The position numbers and the translations under genes are program-made. 22,600 bases of DNA, taken from NCBI GenBank assembly GCA_043746555.1, contig JAYTQU010000037.1, positions 1 to 22,600 of the forward strand, given 5' to 3'. A model generated the notes under the pieces. That model ran no database searches. It saw only the letters and a program-made list of their open reading frames with translations, and was not told where the DNA came from. Shown in pieces: positions 7,412 to 12,535 of the stretch. This DNA is from CAZQYC01 sp043746555 (GTDB lineage Bacteria; Pseudomonadota; Gammaproteobacteria; Steroidobacterales; Steroidobacteraceae). Numbering within the stretch: position 1 is the first letter of the stretch; each line of letters opens with the position of its first letter.

Positions 7412-8311
7412 ATGAAAGATGGCAAAAGCTTTGTTTGGCGCGTAGTGCTTCGCCTAGAAAATAAAATAATAAACGCGAGCGATGACGCGCTAGAGCAATC
7501 CGTATCGCTTTGTGAGAAATGTGCGGTATATAGCGGTGCCTTGGTTGTCGTCGGTCTAGTTGCAGAAATAGGAATTGCTTGGATACACCCAGCATACAAT
7601 TCAATATTAGAGCAGTGGGGTTCCGTGATTGCCAATTTTTTAGTCGGTATTGGCGTGTCAGGTGAAGTTCTTTTCAGCGCACGTGCTAATACATGCCAAG
7701 GCGAATTAATACGAAGATCAAATTTAAAACTTGAAGATGCGCACATCTTGTCCATGCTCGCAGATAGTCGAGCAGCTTCTGCTCGGTCAGTCGCCGACAC
7801 TGCGCAATTGGAGGTAGCCAAGGCTAATGAACGTGCAGCAGAAGCAACAGAGCGCGCCGCCAACGCCGAATTGGCAACGGAACGACTGAAGTCGCAAATT
7901 TCTTGGAGACGATTGTCAGCGGCACAAATCGTCGCGATATCTGAAGTTCTTGATGGCTTACCGACACACTCTCTAGAAGTATCATTTGCGAACAACGATC
8001 CAGAAGCTAATACATTCGCGCGCGATATCGGGGCAGCCTTCTCTAAGAATGGGTGGCGGGTTTGCTTTGTTGCGCGTTCGTCTAACCAAGAAGTGATATT
8101 CGGCCTTCGCATTCCTATGCTGATGTACCAGGGTTCCACAGAATTACTAACACTCTGCGCGCGTGTGCAGAAAGCAATATCGGCTGCTGGCATTGGATTT
8201 ACGTACCATCCGACCCAACATTGGGGCATGTCGATGTCAACTGGCGACGAAATTACAAGACCGTGTCCGACCATGTATGTCGGTTCCAAGCCGCTGCCAA
8301 TAGTTGAATAA
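7412..8311 (+). CDS. Membrane/coiled-coil passenger protein of the IS
   Basis: I do not recognise a named family. The 299 residues show two likely membrane helices (about 37-58 and 70-90), then a long Ala/Glu/Arg-rich coiled coil (about 100-165, with ANERAAEATERAANAELATERL), then a folded C-terminal domain (170-299) beginning LSAAQIVAISEVLDGLP and containing NDPEANTFARDIGAAFSKNGWRV, TPs absent, and ending MYVGSKPLPIVE. I remember a similar membrane, coiled-coil and alpha/beta layout in scattered proteobacterial hypothetical proteins. It lies inside the IS, downstream of the transposase, with no strong ribosome binding site visible, and appears richer in A+T than the surrounding genes. Membrane anchoring is well supported; a role in host fitness, defence or stabilising the IS is only speculation. 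A long antisense ORF over it is a shadow. Confidence 0.75.
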   Translation: MKDGKSFVWRVVLRLENKIINASDDALEQSVSLCEKCAVYSGALVVVGLVAEIGIAWIHPAYNSILEQWGSVIANFLVGIGVSGEVLFSARANTCQGELIRRSNLKLEDAHILSMLADSRAASARSVADTAQLEVAKANERAAEATERAANAELATERLKSQISWRRLSAAQIVAISEVLDGLPTHSLEVSFANNDPEANTFARDIGAAFSKNGWRVCFVARSSNQEVIFGLRIPMLMYQGSTELLTLCARVQKAISAAGIGFTYHPTQHWGMSMSTGDEITRPCPTMYVGSKPLPIVE

Positions 8312-8371
8312 GAAGCCGCGTTGCTTTTCAAACAAAAAAGCCCCGCGCCGACTATGAGCAGTATTGAGACT

Positions 8372-8405
8372 AAACCGGCCTGTCTCCCTGATTGTCTGGT
8401 TTTTT
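8372..8405 (+). terminator. Possible weak terminator after the IS passenger gene
   Basis: AAACC at 8372-8376 pairs with GGTTT at 8398-8402, with one further G-C pair past a mismatch, and a T run extends to 8405 just before the right inverted repeat. The loop is long and the stem short, so termination may be inefficient. Confidence 0.3.
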
Positions 8406-8410
8406 GACAA

Positions 8411-8433
8411 AGGGAGTCAAGTATATAATTCCC
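8411..8433. repeat. Right terminal inverted repeat of the IS
   Basis: It begins AGGGAGTCAAGTATATAATT and is an exact reverse complement of 6226-6248. Read outward on the plus strand it also shows TATAAT, preceded by TTGACA at 8405-8410, but the spacing between them is only 14 bases, too short for a good promoter. Confidence 0.95.
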
Positions 8434-8441
8434 ATAAATAA
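8434..8441. repeat. Right target-site duplication of the IS1595 element
   Basis: ATAAATAA, identical to 6218-6225. Removing the IS and one copy rebuilds the original spacer between radC and the DUF6499 gene. Confidence 0.95.
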
Positions 8442-8487
8442 TCCGCGCCGATACCGGCGCGGATGAGGGAGCAACGATGCGCTCCCT
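8441..8487 (-). terminator. Tandem hairpins downstream of radC, likely its terminator
   Basis: Two hairpins follow the radC stop codon. The first pairs AGGGAGC (8466-8472) with GCTCCCT (8481-8487). The second is a perfect 10-bp stem, ATCCGCGCCG (8441-8450) with CGGCGCGGAT (8455-8464), loop ATAC. On the minus strand the second is followed by TTATTTAT, now part of the target duplication, giving a terminator-like layout. The IS inserted exactly at the foot of this hairpin. Confidence 0.6.
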
Positions 8488-8500
8488 ACCCTGCGGTGCT

Positions 8501-9061
8501 TTATAAAAGCCCGCGCTCCGCGAAACTCTCTACCGTCGCGCCGCCGATGACGAGGTGATCGAGTACCTTGACATCGATGAGCGCGAGCGCGTCGCGCAAT
8601 CTTCTCGTGATCAGTTCGTCTGCCTGCGAGGGTTCCGCCACTCCGCTGGGATGATTGTGATAAAGAATCACAGCACAGCTGCTTTTATCCAGAACCGACT
8701 TCACCACTTCGCGCGGATGCACGGTCGCGCCATCGATCGTGCCGCGAAATAATTCCTCGCACGCTAGGACTCGATTTCGGTTGTCAAGATGAAGTAACCC
8801 GAAAATTTCGAATGGAAGCCCCGCGAGTTTGAGCGCCAAATACTCGCGCGTTGAACGCGGATTGGTGAGCGTTGGACCCGCCATCATACGCTCGGCAACG
8901 AACTCCAATGCGCCCTGGATGAGTTCATCCGCGGTGGCCACACGATAACCGCCGGCATCATCACGCACGCACAGCGTGCCCGGCTTGATGCGCGGCTCAG
9001 TGACGGATGTGTCGTTGTTTGAATTGAACAAAACGAATGGAAATACAGAGACTGCGTTCAT
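8501..9061 (-). CDS. radC: RadC-family JAB domain protein of mobile elements
   Basis: A 186-residue protein with the RadC/DUF2466 JAB metalloprotease-like core. HNHPSGVAEPSQAD at 135-148 holds the metal-binding His135, His137 and Asp148, and LLHLDNRNRVLACEELFRGT (89-108) and LDHLVIGG (167-174) are the other family signatures. The N-terminal helix-hairpin-helix of chromosomal RadC is absent, which is usual for the short copies in ICEs and plasmids. I chose the ATG at 9061 because GAGGAG lies 6 bases before it; an upstream ATG at 9112 would add 17 residues without a site. Despite the name, no DNA-repair role is established; a role in element biology such as anti-restriction is only proposed. 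Confidence 0.88.
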   Translation of the reverse strand: MNAVSVFPFVLFNSNNDTSVTEPRIKPGTLCVRDDAGGYRVATADELIQGALEFVAERMMAGPTLTNPRSTREYLALKLAGLPFEIFGLLHLDNRNRVLACEELFRGTIDGATVHPREVVKSVLDKSSCAVILYHNHPSGVAEPSQADELITRRLRDALALIDVKVLDHLVIGGATVESFAERGLL

Positions 9062-9711
9062 GATGAACTCCTCAAGTGTCAGGCGGAATTGCCTGTGAGG
9101 TCTCCCCGTCACGTCGCAGTCGAGCGGTCATAGACTCGCCGCTGCGGCGACTCGGCGAGTAGAGGAACGCGTGAGCGTGAGCAACGGAGCGTCTTGAACG
9201 CGAGAACGACGTGTTAGGTTCAGAAGAAACAGGCAAGCCCCCACCTCTGCCCTTCACTGCGTGCAGCGCAGTTCTATTTCTTTTTTTTCTTCCTTGCGAT
9301 CAGCGAACATCACACCAGAGTCTCCTGTCAGACGTTTTCAACACACAAAAAAAAGGCCGGGGGGCTAAGAAAAAAAAGCGTGTGTGTTATTTCTTGCGTT
9401 CGTTGTTCTGTCGATTGGGCTCGTCAGTTTTCTCAGACTCGCCGATGCCTAGAGTTCGCGACTTCACGAAGCAAATCGGCAGATGCTGACCGACTGAGCC
9501 AATCCGCTTAGAGTTCGAGCCTTATTGGGATGTGCCACTTCGCATCGCCCCACAGCGACCACAGACGGCAGATGACACTAGCTTTAGGAATGAAGTAGAT
9601 TGCATCTAGGGCACGAGTCATGAGACGAAACGGCGTGCCGCAAATTAAATCGAGGCTAGCGGGTCATCAATCCTTGATCCTCCTCAACGAACGATAGCGC
9701 GTTGAGGGAGC
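9062..9711. other. 650-base stretch without a convincing gene
   Basis: Upstream of radC is a nested inverted repeat, ACTCGCCG (9134-9141) with CGGCGAGT (9153-9160), containing a second overlapping hairpin TCGCCG-ctg-CGGCGA. From about 9275 to 9400 there are homopurine and homopyrimidine runs, including two A8 runs flanking GGCCGGGGGGCTAAG, and AACACAC/GTGTGTT brackets them. TAGAGTTCG occurs twice (9450 and 9509). CCTCAACG (9682-9689) and CGTTGAGG (9700-9707) make a hairpin just after the ihfB stop but without a T run. ORFs of 61 and 92 codons here look like noise. The right border of the integrative element may lie in this stretch, but no att site can be fixed. Confidence 0.4.
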
Positions 9712-10014
9712 TTATTCCCTAATCGGTTTACCGATGTTCTCGGTCACGCGTTGGCGTAGATCCTTGCCTGACTTAAAGTGCGGCACATACTTGCCGACCA
9801 GCGCCACGGTCTTCCCCGTCTTAGGGTTGCGTCCTTGCCGCGGTGGTCGAAAACGCACTGAGAAACTCCCAAAGCCGCGAATCTCGATCCGATGGCCATT
9901 CGCCAGCGCATCGCTCACGATGTCGAGTAGATGCTTCACTGCCGCCTCCACATCCTTGGCAGACAAGTGGGTTTGTTTGCTCGCGATCAGCTCGATGAGT
10001 TCGGATTTGTTCAT
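9712..10014 (-). CDS. ihfB: Integration host factor beta-type DNA-bending protein
   Basis: A 100-residue HU/IHF family protein. MNKSELIELIASKQTHLSAKDVE closely follows E. coli IhfB. RIEIRGFGSFSVRFRPPRQGRNPKTG (42-67) holds the beta arm with the DNA-intercalating proline (Pro64), and GKYVPHFKSGKDLR (74-87) is the IhfB-type C-terminal motif. IHF is normally a heterodimer with IhfA that makes sharp bends needed in site-specific recombination, replication initiation and transcription. In most Gammaproteobacteria ihfB follows rpsA; here it stands alone between an element and tRNA genes. It may be a relocated core gene or a mobile-element copy, which the window cannot decide. Confidence 0.88.
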   Translation of the reverse strand: MNKSELIELIASKQTHLSAKDVEAAVKHLLDIVSDALANGHRIEIRGFGSFSVRFRPPRQGRNPKTGKTVALVGKYVPHFKSGKDLRQRVTENIGKPIRE

Positions 10015-10138
10015 GCCGTGTTCTGTCTATTTTGCGGGTGCGCGCGCGCACAGTGGATGAAGTTATGATTGAGATTGTCTTCTATCTTCAATCGAAGTAC
10101 TTTGGTGTTTGTTCACACCCCCGACAAATCAATTACCC

Positions 10139-10333
10139 ATGAAAGCAAAAACCAAAGCCAGCCGACCGTGGACTCCCGCAGAGAGTCAAAAACTTAGGCG
10201 GCTCGCGAAGGCCCAACAGCCGGCGCGAGTGATTGCTCGCGAATTGAAGCGCACGCTCAAAGCGGTGTACCAATATGGTTGGAAACATAAGGTACGATTT
10301 CTCGGAAAACCGAAGGCGAAACATAAGAAGTAA
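10139..10333 (+). CDS. Small basic Myb/SANT-like DNA-binding protein
   Basis: A 64-residue, very basic protein. RPWTPAESQKLRRLAKAQQP (residues 9-28), then ARVIARELKRTLKAVYQYGWKHKVRF, resembles the short SANT/Myb-like or GcrA-like helix-turn-helix seen in small proteobacterial proteins that read WTPxExxxLRxLA...IAxxLxRTxxAV. The ATG at 10139 gives the natural N-terminus; an upstream ATG at 10109 adds ten non-conserved residues. It is transcribed away from ihfB, so 10015-10138 is a divergent promoter region containing an imperfect GATTGA/TCAATC inverted repeat. The DNA target and role are unknown. Confidence 0.65.
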   Translation: MKAKTKASRPWTPAESQKLRRLAKAQQPARVIARELKRTLKAVYQYGWKHKVRFLGKPKAKHKK

Positions 10334-10349
10334 CGATCACGAGTCAACA

Positions 10350-10892
10350 TTATTTTTGTGTTGCTTGCAATCGAGCCAGCAACCACGCTTTCGCAAAACG
10401 AATATCGCGCCCGACCGTTGAAATCGACACGCCAAGGGTCGTGGCCGTCTCCGGGACAGTCATGCCGCCGAAGAAATGAAGTTCAATCGCGCGCGCCGCG
10501 CTTTCATGATGTTGTTTCAGCTTTGATAAGGCGTCATCTATTTCGATGAGGTTGGCATCGTCGTCGTCGGCCGCGTCGTTGGCGTCCGAAAGTGACTCCA
10601 CGGCTTCGCCTCCGCCGCGCTTTAAGCGCAGACGTGCTTTCGCGTGATCGAGCTAGATGTGCCGCATCAAGGTCGCGGCAATGCCGTAAAAGTGGCAGCA
10701 GTTGGCCACCGACAACGAGGTTTCGCGACCCAGACGCAGAAACGCTTCATTGACGAGCGCCGTCGCTTGCAAGGTATGTTCGCGCCGTTCGTGGCGCATA
10801 TCGCATGTGGCGAGCCGATGCAGTTCGCGATACACCAGCGGCGTGAGTTCGACGAGTGCATTGCGATCAGCGGCCTGCCATTGGGTGAGCAA
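10350..10892 (-). pseudogene. ECF sigma factor gene interrupted by an in-frame amber codon
   Basis: One frame reads through the hallmarks of the TIGR02999-like ECF sigma family: LLTQWQAADRNALVELTPLVYRELHRLA (region 2 start), HTLQATALVNEAFLRLG, then HFYGIAATLMRHI, a TAG at 10653-10655, and LDHAKARLRLKRGGGEAVESL, then a region 4 with SAARAIELHFFGGMTVPETA and LGVSISTVGRDIRFAKAWLLARL. The TAG stands where relatives have Leu in MRRILVDHAR, so TTG to TAG explains it. There is no ATG at the front: the frame is open further upstream, but the nearest ATG (MRTLAKK...) is one base out of phase across an A5 run. Two lesions suggest a dead gene; amber readthrough or sequencing error cannot be excluded. 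Confidence 0.8.
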
Positions 10893-11181
10893 ACAGCGCA
10901 GTTTTTCTTCGCCAATGTCCTCATCTGTTGATTTGCGCCGAATTGAGAGCCCAATTTACTCGGGATTGCATCGACCGATGAACCACTCCCTTGTCATCGA
11001 GTACGCGATTTTGCCATGGTACGGATCCCCGAGCGCGGGGCATTGCGAAATGCAAACGGTGGGGTTAGGAGGGAACAAACGAAATATCCAGATAGTCGAG
11101 TCAGACTCTGCGATTTTGGTTACTCAGTGGTCACTCAGTGAGAATAGATTCAATCAGAAATGACGTAACTTATTGATTCAT
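10893..11181. other. Spacer between the sigma-factor remnant and tRNA-Arg
   Basis: No gene is supported. ACTCAGTG occurs as a direct repeat at 11122-11129 and 11133-11140, about 45 bases beyond the tRNA 3' end. The stretch could carry the tRNA operon terminator, but no stem with a T run is visible. No copy of the tRNA 3' end marks an integration here. Confidence 0.3.
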
Positions 11182-11262
<81 letters not shown>

Positions 11263-11331
11263 AAATCTTATTCAACATCGGCTCAGTCGACGAGCCGTTA
11301 AGTATGTGCGACTCGTGTCGTCTTTATCTAC

Positions 11332-11366
11332 TTCTTTTTCTTTGGGACAGATCCAAAGAAAAAGAA
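11332..11366. repeat. Perfect 14-bp inverted repeat between the two tRNA genes
   Basis: TTCTTTTTCTTTGG (11332-11345) and CCAAAGAAAAAGAA (11353-11366) are exact complements around a 7-base loop. It would fold in the tRNA-Ser to tRNA-Arg precursor, possibly guiding processing. It is also a pyrimidine/purine tract pair. It is not a typical terminator, as tRNA-Arg lies downstream. Confidence 0.75.
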
Positions 11367-11381
11367 TCAAAAAGAAAAATC

Positions 11382-11472
11382 TGGCGGAGAGAGAGGGATT
11401 CGAACCCTCGATAGGCTTTTGACCTATACGCCCTTAGCAGGGGCGCGCCTTCGACCACTCGGCCATCTCTCC
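11382..11472 (-). tRNA. tRNA-Ser (anticodon GCU)
   Basis: A 91-base class II tRNA on the minus strand: 5' GGAGAGATGGCCGAGTGGTC, anticodon loop CTGCTAA giving GCT, a long variable arm (ATAGGTCAAAAGCCTAT), T arm GAGGGTTCGAATCCCTC, acceptor CTCTCCG and encoded CCA. The long variable arm confirms a serine tRNA. It precedes tRNA-Arg in the same direction, probably in one transcript. Confidence 0.95.
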
Positions 11473-11927
11473 ACGTTCAATCAATCAATGTTGTCGCAAG
11501 TACACGTCCATGTAACCCGCCCAGCCGGCACCTCCTTGTCCCGTCGTTCGGACGGTGCGACGACACATTTACTGAAATTTGCTCCTGCAATTCCAGTATT
11601 TCCACCGTCCATGGCGGTCAGGTGTTCTCGCTAAATACAGCGAGGTCAGTTAGGCGTTCATCTCATCGGTCCTAGCCAAATTAACAATCGATCGGGCTAT
11701 CACAAGCGGCAGCTCTTCGGTTTCACGTCGAGCACAGCCCGTTGGCAACACAATCCGAAACAGATTTTGGAAAACGTTGGCGCACCATGCGATTCTGCAA
11801 TCGCGTCGCTCACTATCCTGCCAAGGGGGCGGCAAGGATACTGGCCATCGGCCAATCCGTAAAGCTTATGTTGGGCCCGAACAGTCGGCGTCCGCGCGTG
11901 GATAGGCCACGCGTGGACGCCAGATAG
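11473..11927. other. Spacer between csrA and tRNA-Ser
   Basis: These 455 bases carry no convincing gene; the two ORFs of 61 to 71 codons have no recognisable content. The promoter of the tRNA-Ser/tRNA-Arg unit should lie near 11480-11520, but I cannot fix its boxes. The csrA-proximal end holds the strong hairpin at 11887-11921. Confidence 0.4.
11887..11921 (-). terminator. Strong hairpin just after csrA
   Basis: GGCGTCCGCGCGTGG (11887-11901) pairs with CCACGCGTGGACGCC (11907-11921): 15 bp with a single G-T mismatch and a 5-base loop, starting 6 bases after the csrA stop. There is no T run on the far side, so it may protect the 3' end of the message or act as a non-canonical terminator. Confidence 0.5.
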
Positions 11928-12146
11928 TTATTGCGAATTGATCCCGGTGACCGGACGTCGAGCGACGCCATCACCCGCTTGTTCTTCGCGTTTGATACGT
12001 TCGTAAATTTCTTCGCGATGGACGGCAACTTCTTTCGGCGCATTCACGCCGACGCGAACTTGATTGCCTTTAACCCCGAGAACGGTCACCGTTACCGAGT
12101 CACCAATCATGATCGTCTCACCGACGCGTCTTGTAAGTATCAGCAT
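11928..12146 (-). CDS. csrA: Carbon storage regulator CsrA
   Basis: A 72-residue post-transcriptional regulator. MLILTRRVGETIMIGDSVTV, then TVLGVKGNQVRVGVNAPKEVAVHREEIYERIKREE, is nearly the canonical CsrA core. The conserved Leu4 and Arg44, which contact GGA-containing RNA hairpins, are present. As a homodimer it blocks or stabilises mRNAs, controlling carbon flux, motility and biofilm. The C-terminal tail after residue 55 is longer than in the 61-residue E. coli protein. The true ATG is at 12146, with AAGGAG 6-7 bases upstream; a longer open frame to 12314 is not needed. The gene lies downstream of alaS and upstream of tRNA-Ser and tRNA-Arg, as in other Gammaproteobacteria. Confidence 0.95.
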   Translation of the reverse strand: MLILTRRVGETIMIGDSVTVTVLGVKGNQVRVGVNAPKEVAVHREEIYERIKREEQAGDGVARRPVTGINSQ

Positions 12147-12535
12147 TGTCTGCTCCTTGCGCTCCAGTTCAAAATTAAGCGGCGGCAAATCTACGCGGCC
12201 ACAATTAGTCTCGTAACTCCGCACGTCAATCGAGCGTAGGTGACGAGAAATAAGTTGGGGATTGGGTTTTCCCTGAATTTCCGGTAGCCGACGCGAACGT
12301 ATCGCAAGTTCCATTTGGCTTCATTTGGGTGTAACCCGACCCGCGCTGTGTATGCTACACAAGTCGAGAGCATCGCGCGCAACCTTCTTCGCAAAATCCA
12401 ATTCATCACGTTGGTTACATCGCCAACATTGTTTCGCGAGTCCACCGATGCTCGATGATCGTTCGCTTGCCTTAATCGTGATAAATCAATACTGACATGG
12501 ATGTAAGTTATCGCCGGGACTAAACTTTTTGCCGT
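12147..12535. other. csrA leader and promoter region
   Basis: These 389 bases separate alaS from csrA and hold no gene. A perfect inverted repeat TGTGTA-TGC-TACACA (12347-12361) lies about 200 bases before the csrA start and could be an operator or overlap a minus-strand -10 (TAGCAT). csrA is often preceded by several promoters, so such a long leader is not unexpected. No terminator with a T run is seen after alaS. Confidence 0.4.

Larger units (their letters stand above)
6226..8433 (+). mobile_element. Complete IS1595-family insertion sequence with passenger genes
   Basis: The 2208-bp element is bounded by perfect 23-bp inverted repeats (6226-6248 and 8411-8433) and by an 8-bp duplication ATAAATAA. 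It encodes a transposase (6293-7213), a 41-codon basic ORF overlapping its stop (7210-7335) and a 299-codon membrane/coiled-coil protein (7412-8311). Many IS1595 members are about half this length, and some are known to carry passengers. It landed between the DUF6499 gene and radC of the integrative element, beside a GC-rich hairpin. Perfect ends and an intact transposase suggest a recent insertion. Confidence 0.95.

Noticed and set aside
7345..8331. 328-codon minus-strand ORF across the IS passenger gene
   Set aside because: Antisense to the 299-codon passenger. The plus-strand product has coherent membrane, coiled-coil and domain structure; the antisense one is Ser/Cys/Thr-rich without such structure.
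8404..8427. Outward promoter at the right IS end (TTGACA with TATAAT)
   Set aside because: Both hexamers are good, but the spacing is 14 bases, too short for efficient use; it would also run antisense into radC.
9211..9489. 92-codon plus ORF upstream of radC
   Set aside because: Its sequence is dominated by products of homopolymer runs (KKKGRGAKKKKR) and lacks a ribosome binding site.
10702..11163. 153-codon plus ORF opposite the sigma factor remnant
   Set aside because: The first part is antisense to conserved sigma-factor sequence and the rest is unstructured spacer.
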